NCBI GenBank assembly: GCA_937888905.1
Contig: CALATA010000021.1
Coordinates: forward strand, 1-64,000
DNA: 64,000 nt
Source of the DNA: Terrimonas sp937888905
GTDB taxonomy: Bacteria > Bacteroidota > Bacteroidia > Chitinophagales > Chitinophagaceae
Direction: 5' to 3'
Shown here: one piece after another, positions 50,145 through 58,906 of the stretch
How positions within the stretch are numbered: the stretch's first letter is position 1
Layout of the letters: each line of letters opens with the position of its first letter
Notes under the pieces: generated by a model
What the model saw: only the letters and a program-made list of their open reading frames with translations
Databases searched by the model: none
Told to the model about the DNA's origin: nothing
Translations under genes and position numbers: made by a program

Positions 50145-53100
50145 TTACCTGATCAATGTCACCGTTCCTTTTCTTTCAATCACGCCACATTGAGTGGTGG
50201 CACGGATGTAATAAACGTATACGCCGGCGGGCTGTGGTTGTCCCTGGAATCGTCCATCCCAGCAGGCGGTGGGTTGTGTACTGTAAAATACGCGCTGCCC
50301 ACCGCGATTATAAACCGTCATTTCCATTTTGCTGATCACACCCCAGTATTTGATACCAAAGCAATCATTGACGCCATCATTGTTCGGTGTAAAACCATTG
50401 GCCACCAGATTGGGACCTTGCCTGTCCGTAGTGATCTCAACCAACACACTTGCCATATTCACACAACCATTGGCATCCTCGCCGGTAACCGTGTAGGTCG
50501 TATTTTGTTGTGGCGCAGCAATCGGACTCGCAATGTTTGGGTTATTTAGTCCGGTTGCGGGAGACCACGTATAATTTACGGCACCGCTGGCTGTAAGTCT
50601 TGTATCACTATAGTTACAGTCGAGGTCGTTTGTTTTTGTAATAAAGATATTCGGCAAGGCATTGACCACGACTGTGGTGTTCACAACAGCACCCGGGCAA
50701 CCATCCGCTACCGGTGTAATATGGTAATCTGCGATACCGCCGCCATTACCCGCAGTCAGTGTTTGTGCAATACTGTTGCCTGTACCGGCAGTGGCTCCCG
50801 TAGCGCCATTGGATGTTACGGTCCAACTGAACGTTGTTCCTGCCAGGTCGGATCCCAGTGCAAGCGAGGTTGTTTCACCGGAACAGATCGCCTCACCATT
50901 GGGTGTTACCGTTGCATGTGGAGCCGGTTTCACGGTTGCAATAGCCGTGATGGATGCACCCGGACAGGAATTGGCGGAAGGTGTAATGGTATAGGTTGCC
51001 GTACCCGTTGTAGTGGTAGTAGCTGTAAGATTTTGTGCAATGGCATTTCCCGATGAAGGCGTTGCACCACTTACACCGGATTGGGTCACCGTCCAGGTAT
51101 AGGTTGTGCCTGTTACATCAGCATTAAGCGCGATGCCGGTTGTATTGCCCGAGCAGATTGTTTCAGCAGAAGGCGTTGCGATTGCATTGGGCAGTGGATT
51201 CACGGTTACAACAGCCTGCACCGGTGCGCCGGGACAAGTAGCGGCCGCAGGCACGATGGTATAAGTAGCTGTGGAGGCAGTTGGGGCAGCTACGGATAAT
51301 GTTTGTGCAATGGTATTGCCATTGCCAGCGGTTGCGCCCGTTACACCCGGAGCGGTAACCGTCCAGGTAAAAGTGGTGGCCGGCTGGTCTGCACTTAATG
51401 TAAGGGACGTGGAGCCTCCGGAACAAATTGCCTGAGAGCCCGGGGTGACGGTTCCAACGGGCAATGGATTAACGGTGATGATGACATTAACAGGTGTTCC
51501 ATCACAACCATTCGCGGAAGGCGTGATCGTATACACAGCCGTTCCCTGTGTAGATCCGGTTGTATTGATGAGATGGGCAATCTGGTTGCCTGATCCGTTA
51601 GTAGCGCCGCTTACACCGTTTTGCACTACCGTCCAATTGAAGGTGGTGCCAACTACATCGGCAGAAAGATTAATGCCTGTTGCAGTGCCGGAACAAATCG
51701 TTTCGTTTGCAGGTGTAGCCGTAGCTACCGGTCTTGGATTAACTGCTGCAGTGGCAGTGACCGAAGGGCCGGGACAGCCATTGGCCGTTCCGGTTACCGT
51801 ATACACCGCCGTTCCCTGTGTGCCGGAAGTAGCCGTTAATGTTTGAGTGATAGCATTTCCATTTCCTGCACTGGCACCTGAAACATTGGTTCCGGCAACG
51901 GTCCAGTTATAAGTAGCGCCGCTCACATCTGATGATAAGGCGAAAGCTGTTGAGCCGCCCGAGCAGAGCACATCATTTACAGGAGTCACCGTAGTATTGG
52001 GCAATGGATTTACGGTGATGGTTGCCGTTGCCTGCGGACCGGGACAGCCATTGGCTTCGGGAGTAATGGTATAAACAACTGTGCCGGGTGTTGCTGTGTT
52101 TGCCGTCAATGCCTGGGCGATGGTAGCTCCACTGCCGGCAGAGGCACCGCCTGCACCGGTTTGTACGACTGTCCAGGTAAATGTTGTACCCGGTATAGAG
52201 GAAGAGAGCGCAACAGATGTCGTGCTACCGCTGCAAATAGCATCCGTGTTTGGCGTTACTGTTGCCACCGCATCCGGATACAATGAAAGATTCAGAGTGG
52301 TGGTACTGTCGCAACTTGTAAGAACGGATGGCATCGTGAAAGTTGCCACGGCATTGCCTGGAGCCGTGATCGTTTGTCCATTCCAGGTATAGGGCAATTG
52401 ACTGCTGCAGATCGTCAGATTTTCTGTTGCATTAATGGCCGGATTAACGGTAAGGTTCAGCGTAGTGGTACTATCACAACCGGTAAGCAGCGACGGGGTA
52501 ACGAAAGTTGCCACGGCATTACCAGCCGCGGTGATCGTTTGACCGTTCCAGGTGTACGGCAGTTGATTCGCACAAATAGTAATATCATCGTCCGCCGCGG
52601 GCAAAGGATTAACGGTTAAGTTAAGTGTAACGGTGCTGTCGCAGCCCGTAACCAGTGAAGGCGTGGTAAACGTGGCGACCGCATTGCCACCTGCGGTGAT
52701 CGATTGGCTATTCCAGGAATAAGGCAATTGATCCGCGCAGATTGTTACTGTTGTTGTAGAAGTGATCAAAGGGTTTACCACCACGGCAACTGCGGCGGAG
52801 GTATCTCGGCAGGTGGTAGTACTATTAACCAATACAACGGAATAATTTCCGGCAACGGAGGCCGTATAAGAAGATGTAGCATTCGCTGGCACAACGGGCA
52901 TATTGCCGGAAAGCCATTCGTAAGTAAATGTTCCGGTCTGTGCATCCAGCACAACGGAACTTCCCTGGCAGAAAGTAGTAGACGATGCCGGCGTGATTAC
53001 GGCTACAGGATTGGCATTGATGGTAAGCGTACGTGTGCTTGTCGGCACCAGCGGGCAACCGGATGTGCCGTTCTGCATTCTGCAGCGATACGTGTATCCG

Positions 53101-55025
53101 GAATACGAAGCGGGCGGATTGGTCAGTGTAAGTGTTGCGGTAGCGGCGCCCCCGTAAATAGCGTTATTGGTAATATCAACAAAACCGGAGCCATTATCCA
53201 CCTGCCATTGATAAGTAGCAGCACCGGTAGCCGCCACGCGGAACAAGGTATCGCGTCCTGCGCAGATGGCGGCGTCAACAGGCTGTGTGATGATCGTAAT
53301 AGGATTGCAGGGAGCAAACTCATCTGCTCCCATATCGGGTGTGGTGCCATTCCTGGTGTCGCCGTCTATATCGACCGTAATACCGGCCAATGGCAATCCG
53401 AGGTTATTCAAGGTGAGGTTGGTCCCCGGATCAAGATGCAGGTCATTGGCACCTGCGAATACGGGCTGGATGTTTCTGCCATTGCCTTCACTGCCGGTGT
53501 AAGCCTGAACCTGTGCCAGGCTGTTGGTGATGCTGGCGTTAGTACCGGCACTGGTGAGATTGGTGCTGGTTGAATAATAGTTATTATAGTTGATGGCACT
53601 GAATACGCCGGCACCGTTTGTAGCAAGATTGGAAAGACAAAGGCGGCTGCTGGCATTACCGACTGTCTGGGAGTTGGTAAAAATATTGTTGCGGACATTG
53701 ACGGCATTGGCTGCGGTAACGTTGGCCGTTATAAGTAAACAGGATGCCCGGTGTCCGCCGGTACTAGTCTGATTGGTGTTAAGATGAATGGTATTGAAAT
53801 CGATATTGTAACCACCGCCGCCATCGATCACGATCCCGTTACCATTATCGCCTGATGTATAACCGTTAAAACCATAACTGGCAATGTCCCACACGAAATT
53901 GTTGCGCACATTTGTATTGGCAGTATTTATCGTTGCTGCCAACATCATCCCTGCGCTTCCATAGCCGGCGATATTGGTATTTTTAATATCGCTGACCTGG
54001 TTGGCATCTATGGTTAGCCCGGACAGCGCACTGTAAATAAACATACCCATTGTTGTGCCAGTGCCGCTTGAACGCAAACCCGAGACTGTATTCCTGCTTA
54101 CGCGGACATTTGCATTGACCACGCCCGGTGAAACGTTGATACCGATCGGCGCATAGGAAGAAGTGCCGGTATAGGCAAGGTCATGTATGTTATTCCCGGA
54201 AATCGTTGCATTAATGGTGGCTGTTGCCAGCCAGATAGCCCGGTCGAATTCAGGACTGGTTGTTTCGAAATTTCCGATCCGGTTGTTGCGAACAGTCAAC
54301 CCGTTCACGCCCTGTCCGTAGATACCCACCAGGCGGATGGCATCCGCTCCTGAATTATCCAGAATATTATCTTCTACAACTGTATTGTTATTGAGCGCAC
54401 TTACGGTGGCATATAAATAGATGCCGATATAAGCACGGCGAATATCATTGTTCCGCAAGGTGAGGTTGGAAAAGTAGCCGGGATTGCCGGTTGCGGCCCC
54501 GTCTCCTGCCAGAACTGCAGTAGAGGCATTCGTGCCATTCGTAAGGATCGTATTCCGTACGGTTACATTATTGATGGCTGTGGTACCTACAGAACCTATG
54601 TGTAATACGTTGGAGGACGAGGTGCTGGTATTAACAATACTAAGATTGCGGCTGGTAGTATTGTTATTGGACCCGTCGATGGTTACGTTATTGGACCCGT
54701 TTAACCGTACGACCGGACCATTGTTCACATTACCACTAACCACCGGACTAATGCCTGCTGCAGGACGGATGTCCACGGAAGTATAAACAGCGGCTCCGCT
54801 CCCATTGGCATTCAGTACGGCGATTGCAGCTTCTGTAGTATTGGCGTTGATGCGGATGGTGATCGCTCCCTGGTGTGTACCTGCATTGATGGCTCCAAAT
54901 GCGCCACTCAACGTGGTATAATTCGTAGGTCCGGGCGCACCTGCTGTGGCAGTAACGACCACTTGTGCACGCGTAACGGCAGAAAAAAGAAATACCAGGA
55001 TCAGGGGCAGGAAATACTTTCTCAT
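50145..55025 (-). CDS. Giant T9SS-exported surface protein with beta-helix and Ig/PKD-like repeats
   Basis: A 1626-residue cell-surface protein. The start at 55025 gives the signal peptide MRKYFLPLILVFLFSAVTRAQ; an in-frame ATG 37 codons upstream would hide it. Residues 22-580 form a right-handed beta-helix with many NxVxxN rungs. An Ig-like part follows (600-760), then three about 54-residue repeats (ITICANQLPYTWNGQTITAAG type), six about 85-residue repeats (AICSGGSTSLTLSADQP type) and a C-terminal CHU_C/gliding-motility-associated domain (GFTPNNDGVNDCFGIKYW ... GVYVYYIRATTQCGVIERKGTVTLIR) that directs type B T9SS export. It is probably an adhesin or polysaccharide-binding protein. Confidence 0.9.
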   Translation of the reverse strand: MRKYFLPLILVFLFSAVTRAQVVVTATAGAPGPTNYTTLSGAFGAINAGTHQGAITIRINANTTEAAIAVLNANGSGAAVYTSVDIRPAAGISPVVSGNVNNGPVVRLNGSNNVTIDGSNNNTTSRNLSIVNTSTSSSNVLHIGSVGTTAINNVTVRNTILTNGTNASTAVLAGDGAATGNPGYFSNLTLRNNDIRRAYIGIYLYATVSALNNNTVVEDNILDNSGADAIRLVGIYGQGVNGLTVRNNRIGNFETTSPEFDRAIWLATATINATISGNNIHDLAYTGTSSYAPIGINVSPGVVNANVRVSRNTVSGLRSSGTGTTMGMFIYSALSGLTIDANQVSDIKNTNIAGYGSAGMMLAATINTANTNVRNNFVWDIASYGFNGYTSGDNGNGIVIDGGGGYNIDFNTIHLNTNQTSTGGHRASCLLITANVTAANAVNVRNNIFTNSQTVGNASSRLCLSNLATNGAGVFSAINYNNYYSTSTNLTSAGTNASITNSLAQVQAYTGSEGNGRNIQPVFAGANDLHLDPGTNLTLNNLGLPLAGITVDIDGDTRNGTTPDMGADEFAPCNPITIITQPVDAAICAGRDTLFRVAATGAATYQWQVDNGSGFVDITNNAIYGGAATATLTLTNPPASYSGYTYRCRMQNGTSGCPLVPTSTRTLTINANPVAVITPASSTTFCQGSSVVLDAQTGTFTYEWLSGNMPVVPANATSSYTASVAGNYSVVLVNSTTTCRDTSAAVAVVVNPLITSTTTVTICADQLPYSWNSQSITAGGNAVATFTTPSLVTGCDSTVTLNLTVNPLPAADDDITICANQLPYTWNGQTITAAGNAVATFVTPSLLTGCDSTTTLNLTVNPAINATENLTICSSQLPYTWNGQTITAPGNAVATFTMPSVLTSCDSTTTLNLSLYPDAVATVTPNTDAICSGSTTSVALSSSIPGTTFTWTVVQTGAGGASAGSGATIAQALTANTATPGTVVYTITPEANGCPGPQATATITVNPLPNTTVTPVNDVLCSGGSTAFALSSDVSGATYNWTVAGTNVSGASAGNGNAITQTLTATSGTQGTAVYTVTGTANGCPGPSVTATAAVNPRPVATATPANETICSGTATGINLSADVVGTTFNWTVVQNGVSGATNGSGNQIAHLINTTGSTQGTAVYTITPSANGCDGTPVNVIITVNPLPVGTVTPGSQAICSGGSTSLTLSADQPATTFTWTVTAPGVTGATAGNGNTIAQTLSVAAPTASTATYTIVPAAATCPGAPVQAVVTVNPLPNAIATPSAETICSGNTTGIALNADVTGTTYTWTVTQSGVSGATPSSGNAIAQNLTATTTTTGTATYTITPSANSCPGASITAIATVKPAPHATVTPNGEAICSGETTSLALGSDLAGTTFSWTVTSNGATGATAGTGNSIAQTLTAGNGGGIADYHITPVADGCPGAVVNTTVVVNALPNIFITKTNDLDCNYSDTRLTASGAVNYTWSPATGLNNPNIASPIAAPQQNTTYTVTGEDANGCVNMASVLVEITTDRQGPNLVANGFTPNNDGVNDCFGIKYWGVISKMEMTVYNRGGQRVFYSTQPTACWDGRFQGQPQPAGVYVYYIRATTQCGVIERKGTVTLIR

Positions 55026-55440
55026 GAATAAGGCAGTTGGCGCTCCGGTTGCAGATGCCGGAGAAGTTACAGAGGGTTGGTAAGCAGTAGCAGCACGGTA
55101 GTGTGCAGGCAGTTTTCTTGTTTCGGTTAAAGGCATTGATTATGTCTATTTAAAGCTTTGCCTGTCCGCATTCTTCAAAAGCAAAACTGGTCTAAGCTAT
55201 AAAACGACGGGAAGTAAGTGCAATGTACAAATTTCTGGGAATTGGCAATGAGTGAACGAGGCAATAGGCGGATAAGTGAATGACCCGCCTGAGGCTCCCG
55301 AAGGAGGCGTGAATCGGCAATCGTCAATTGAACAGGCCATGGTTCGTGTATACACGAACCATGGCCTGTTTAACTTATAACTTATTACTCCTCGACAAGC
55401 TCAGAGCGACGCCTAAAACTTATAACGGCTGTTTTAACCT
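55026..55440. other. Spacer upstream of the giant surface protein
   Basis: A 415-bp spacer: 55026-55136 is open in the surface-protein frame but looks like a leader, not protein. Sequence up to 55260 shows nothing recognisable. From 55260 to 55440 there are heptad repeats, the perfect palindrome at 55331-55370 and more heptads. Confidence 0.6.
55285..55440. repeat. Heptad array - 40-bp perfect palindrome - heptad array
   Basis: GTGAATC/GGCAATC/GTCAATT heptads (55310-55330) lead into a perfect 40-bp palindrome at 55331-55370 (left arm AACAGGCCATGGTTCGTGTA). TAACTTATAACTTATTACT heptads follow, with a GAGGC-rich insertion and ACTTATAAC, and TTTACACCTTACTATACC words run to the stop of the GlxA-type gene. 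Confidence 0.92.
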
Positions 55441-56412
55441 TTACACCTTACTATACCTTTCCTTATAAGCGAGCGGCGACATACCCGTGATTTTTCGGAA
55501 TACCTCCCGGAAGGCCTTTATATCCGAATAACCTACTTCATACATCACTTCGTTGATGGTTTTACGCGTGCTTTCAAAAGTGCGCTTGGCCGATTCTATT
55601 TTTACGCGTTGCGCATATTCAATCGGTGTATTACCTGTAGCTTTTACAAAACGACGGTCGAAATTGCGGCGGCTCACCGCAAATTGCTGCGACAGGTCTT
55701 CCGCACTGATCTTCTCCTGCACATTCTCTTCTATATATTGCTGCGCCTGCCTGATCACGTCATCATCATGATGCTTCTGCCCTGTAAAGATGGTGAACGT
55801 CGATTGCGACTGCCGGTCGATATCGATCTGAAAAACCTTTGCGCAGAAGATGGCCGTTTCCCGGTCATAATATTTCTCAACGAGGTAAATCATCAGGTTG
55901 AGAAATGAATAAGCGCCGCCATTGGTGTAGATACCGTGTTCATCTGTAATCAACCGGTCAGCCTGCAGCTCCACTTCCGGGAACAATGAGCGGAAATCAT
56001 CTGCCGCGGACCAATGCGTTGAACATAGTTTCCCATTCAGCAAACCGGAGGATGCCAGCAGGAATGCACCGGTGCAGATACTCGCCACCTCAGCCCCATT
56101 CGTGTATTGCTCCCGGATCCAAGTTATCATTTCACTGTTGTCTTTCACTGACTGATGATAGTTATGATTCAATGAGGGGATAATGATAAGGTCGGTCTTT
56201 GCAATCGCTGATATAGCTGTATTGGGCTTTACAGAAAACAATCCTCCGTAGAAATCCACTTCCGCTGCCAGACCTGCCAGTTCGATTTTAAACAATGCCT
56301 GTTGCCCACGTTTCTGCCGATATTGATTTGCACGGCTGAAAATCTTGTAGGCGCCCACAATGCTGCTGAGATTATTTTCTCCTGCCGGCACCAGGATGGT
56401 CAGGTGTTTCAT
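55441..56412 (-). CDS. GlxA-family transcriptional regulator (DJ-1/PfpI-like plus AraC domain)
   Basis: A 323-residue regulator. The N-terminal 190 residues are a DJ-1/PfpI-type class I amidotransferase-like domain (ASICTGAFLLASSGLLNGK at about 110-128, with the nucleophile-position Cys; HWSAADDF), and the C terminus has an AraC double HTH (SAEDLSQQFAVSRRNFDRRFVKATGNTPIEYAQRVKIESAKRTFE, VGYSDIKAFREVFRKITGMSPLAYKERY). Such proteins sense metabolites; relatives control arginine or choline/carnitine use. The target is unknown. Confidence 0.93.
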   Translation of the reverse strand: MKHLTILVPAGENNLSSIVGAYKIFSRANQYRQKRGQQALFKIELAGLAAEVDFYGGLFSVKPNTAISAIAKTDLIIIPSLNHNYHQSVKDNSEMITWIREQYTNGAEVASICTGAFLLASSGLLNGKLCSTHWSAADDFRSLFPEVELQADRLITDEHGIYTNGGAYSFLNLMIYLVEKYYDRETAIFCAKVFQIDIDRQSQSTFTIFTGQKHHDDDVIRQAQQYIEENVQEKISAEDLSQQFAVSRRNFDRRFVKATGNTPIEYAQRVKIESAKRTFESTRKTINEVMYEVGYSDIKAFREVFRKITGMSPLAYKERYSKV

Positions 56413-56798
56413 GATCGCATTTTGCGTACAAGTTAAAACGTATTAAGTTATAAGTATTAAGTAAACCCGACAGGGCCGTTTTATTCACCTCCGAGACTTC
56501 GGGATGACGATTGACGAGCGCCCCTTCGGAGAGCCTCAGGGATCACAGTTACCAGCAAAAAAACTGCCGGCACCAATGGCTACCGGCAGTCGGACAAATA
56601 AACGCAAAACAAAGCCTTAACAGGATGTGTTCAGGAATGAATCTCCTTCGGACTTTCAATCAAAAATATGGATGGCGACCGCGCAGGACAATCCCCCGAA
56701 AAGGTGATATGTTTTGCATTAGGACACTATAGCTTATTTCCTACTTGCGCATGCCCACTTCATAAGAAAAGTCCGAAGTCCGGGACACATTTACACAT
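56413..56798. other. Spacer with a heptad array, a terminator and CCGGACTTCGG-type repeat
   Basis: A 386-bp spacer. 56445-56475 has ATTAAGT/TATAAGT/ATTAAGT heptads, followed by a CTTCGGGATGAC word also present at 25508-25519. The thioesterase terminator is at 56557-56590. Near 56767-56798 is GTCCGAAGTCCGGGACACATTTACACATTTA, resembling words at 961-1010. No gene is seen. Confidence 0.6.
56557..56590 (-). terminator. Rho-independent terminator downstream of the thioesterase gene
   Basis: On the minus strand ACTGCCGG-TAGCCATTGGTG-CCGGCAGT followed by seven T. It lies about 210 bp after the thioesterase stop, leaving a long 3' untranslated region, or may end another transcript. Confidence 0.75.
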
Positions 56799-57191
56799 TT
56801 ATCCAATCCGATGTTCCACCGGAATAGGACGTTTCTCTTCATCGATCGCCACCATGGAAAATTCGCCGCTGATGGCCTTGATACGATGGTCGGCATACAT
56901 TTGTTCAACAAACACATCCACCCGTACACGCAAACTTGTACGGCCAACTTTAACAACCTGGCCTACCAGTTCTACGATCGTACCGGCGGGAATGGCGTGG
57001 GTGAAGTCGATACGATCGCTGCTCACGGTCACCATGCGCTGACGGCTGTAACGGGTAGCGGTGATAAACGCCACTTCATCCATCCAATGCATGGCCGTGC
57101 CGCCAAACAAGGTATCATAATGATTGGTGGTATTCGGAAAAACGGCTTTGAACAATCTTGTCTCGGACGCAATAACTCTTTCTGGTATCAT
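56799..57191 (-). CDS. Acyl-CoA thioesterase, hotdog fold
   Basis: A 130-residue single-hotdog thioesterase of the YciA/BACH type. The conserved FPNTTNHYDTLFGGTAMHWMDEVAFITATRYSR (18-50; Asp at about 38 in the catalytic site), and GTIVELVGQVVKVGRTSLRVRVDVFVE are clear. It hydrolyses acyl-CoAs; substrate length is not predictable. Confidence 0.93.
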   Translation of the reverse strand: MIPERVIASETRLFKAVFPNTTNHYDTLFGGTAMHWMDEVAFITATRYSRQRMVTVSSDRIDFTHAIPAGTIVELVGQVVKVGRTSLRVRVDVFVEQMYADHRIKAISGEFSMVAIDEEKRPIPVEHRIG

Positions 57192-57317
57192 TCTTTAAAT
57201 TTTGTAAAGCCCGTTCAACAATCTCACCGGACCTTTTTATTATGCAAAACGAAATTAGGCTTATTTGTAATTTGAAAATAGTCAGTTGGTAAGGAGCCAA
57301 GACAATCCTGAATAGCG

Positions 57318-57351
57318 AATGCCTTGGTTCGTGTATACGAACCAAGGCATT
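57318..57351. repeat. GGTTCG-type palindrome
   Basis: AATGCCTTGGTTCGT-GTAT-ACGAACCAAGGCATT, perfect 15-bp arms, followed directly by ACTTATT/ACTTATA/ACCTATA heptads up to the sigma-factor promoter. Confidence 0.92.
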
Positions 57352-57376
57352 GCTACAACTTATTACTTATAACCTA

Positions 57377-57384
57377 TAACTTTG
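57377..57384 (+). promoter_or_regulatory. Putative -7 element (TAACTTTG) for the ECF41 sigma gene
   Basis: Exact TAnnTTTG match ending 4 bases before the ATG at 57389; it is the end of a heptad array (ACTTATT ACTTATA ACCTATA ACTTTGC). Confidence 0.55.
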
Positions 57385-57388
57385 CCAC

Positions 57389-58264
57389 ATGCACGAACTG
57401 AAGCCGTTGCTTACTTCCTATGCCTATAACATCCTCGGTATACGCGAGGATGCGGAAGACGCCGTGCAGGACGTGTTTCTGAAATATGGTGAAGTGAGTC
57501 CGGAAAATGTACTTGACCCCAAAGCCTACCTCGTGCGCATGGTCATCAACCGTTCGCTTGACCTGAAAGAAAAACGGGAGAAAGAACGGGCAGCTTATCC
57601 GGGCACCTGGCTGCCGGAACCCGTGGCTACGGAAACTGCCGACGCCGGCATTGTGCAAACAGAAATACTATCCTATTCGGTCCTGGTATTGCTGGAACAG
57701 CTTGACCCGCGGCAACGGGCAGTGTTTATACTGCGGGAGGCCTTTGATTACTCTTATGAAGAGATTGCGGAAATACTCTCGATCAGTACCGATCTTTCGC
57801 GACAGTTATTGAGCAGGGCCCGTAAAAAACTGGCCACCCGCAAAATAACACCCACTATCCAGGCGCAGCAACTGACCCAACGATACCTGACGCTTATCCG
57901 CAATGCCGACACAAAGGGCCTCGAACATTTACTGACCGAAGACATCCGCCTCGTATCGGACGGCGGCGGCAAGGCATCGGCGGCCCTCAATCCCATGGAA
58001 GGGCGAATGGTGGTAACAGCTTTCCTTAATGGTATCTTCCAGAAATTCTACTCCGGCACGCCTATTGAAATCGTGATGATCAATCATTGCCCGGCTATAC
58101 TTTTTTATGAAAATGGCCGTGTAACCACCTGCCAGATTTGCATTTTTGAACAAGATCAACTGGCCCGCATTTATGTTGTCCGCAATCCGGATAAACTGAC
58201 CGGTCTGCAAAAAAATATTACCGGATCTGTCACAACAGATACTCCTTTCCAGTCTTTTTTATAA
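57389..58264 (+). CDS. ECF41-type RNA polymerase sigma factor with SnoaL-like C-terminal domain
   Basis: A 291-residue sigma factor. Sigma2 covers about 1-65 and sigma4 about 95-155. The three marks of the ECF41 group are present: WLPEP at residues 74-78 in the linker, DGGGK at 191-195 in the SnoaL-like domain, and NPDKL at 266-270. In ECF41 the C-terminal extension replaces an anti-sigma factor and tunes activity. The following carboxymuconolactone decarboxylase gene is a standard ECF41 target type. There is no anti-sigma gene nearby, as expected. Confidence 0.94.
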   Translation: MHELKPLLTSYAYNILGIREDAEDAVQDVFLKYGEVSPENVLDPKAYLVRMVINRSLDLKEKREKERAAYPGTWLPEPVATETADAGIVQTEILSYSVLVLLEQLDPRQRAVFILREAFDYSYEEIAEILSISTDLSRQLLSRARKKLATRKITPTIQAQQLTQRYLTLIRNADTKGLEHLLTEDIRLVSDGGGKASAALNPMEGRMVVTAFLNGIFQKFYSGTPIEIVMINHCPAILFYENGRVTTCQICIFEQDQLARIYVVRNPDKLTGLQKNITGSVTTDTPFQSFL

Positions 58265-58275
58265 ATACATTTTTT

Positions 58276-58728
58276 ATGGAAAGAATTTCAGCAAAGGACC
58301 TGCCCGCAGGTATGTACCAGGTATTGTTAAACGGTGAAAATTATCTTCATGCAGCGGGTATCGATCCGGTATTATTGAAACTGATCAAAATGCGTGTATC
58401 ACTGATCAACAGTTGCGCCTACTGCATCGACATGCATTACAAAGAAGCTATTCATGCCGGGGAAACACCACTCCGCCTCATATCGGTTGGCGTGTGGCGC
58501 GAAACAAATTATTATACGCCACGCGAGCAGGCTGTACTCGCATTGGCCGAAACACTCACCTATATGCGACCTGATGAAAACAGTGATCATATCCATGACG
58601 GATTGAAACCTTTTTTCAGCAAGGAGGAGATCGCCTACCTCACACTCGCCATTATCCAGATCAATTCATGGAACCGCTTCGTCCGCTCGATGGGACCGGA
58701 ACCGGGCTTGTATAAAGTGAATGGGTAA
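58276..58728 (+). CDS. Carboxymuconolactone decarboxylase family protein (AhpD-like), ECF41 partner
   Basis: A 150-residue helical protein with the AhpD-type CxxC motif SCAYCIDMHYKEAIHAGE (about residues 47-64; Cys at 48 and 51, His at 55). Family members have peroxidase or thiol-disulfide activity. It lies 11 bases downstream of the ECF41 sigma gene, which is the neighbour pattern of that sigma group, so it is probably both cotranscribed and a regulatory target. Substrate unknown. Confidence 0.92.
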   Translation: MERISAKDLPAGMYQVLLNGENYLHAAGIDPVLLKLIKMRVSLINSCAYCIDMHYKEAIHAGETPLRLISVGVWRETNYYTPREQAVLALAETLTYMRPDENSDHIHDGLKPFFSKEEIAYLTLAIIQINSWNRFVRSMGPEPGLYKVNG

Positions 58729-58734
58729 AGGAGT

Positions 58735-58890
58735 CAATAAGTGAACAACTCAATAATCAATACCGTGGTTTGAGTACACGAACCACGGTTGTTTAGTTTA
58801 TAACTCAACCTTACTTATTACTTACTTACTTACTTACTACTTATTACTTATGACTTATGACTTATTACTTACTACTTACTCACAACAGCT
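58735..58890. repeat. Heptad array - palindrome - heptad array between convergent genes
   Basis: GTCAATAAGTGAACAACTCAATAATCAAT words, then hairpin CCGTGGTTTG ... CGAACCACGG (58763-58788; one mismatch), then a long run of ACTTATT/ACTTACT/ACTTATG heptads and tetramer-like TTAC repeats to 58880. Confidence 0.9.
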
Positions 58891-58906
58891 GTTCCAGCTG
58901 CGCATT

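Noticed and set aside
52704..53573. 289-codon plus-strand open frame within the giant surface protein
   Set aside because: An artefact of the repeats and Thr/Asn-rich codons on the other strand.
58795..58880. Tetranucleotide (TTAC) phase-variable tract
   Set aside because: A few TTAC repeats occur, but the run is mostly 7-bp phased and lies between two convergent genes, so it cannot shift a reading frame.
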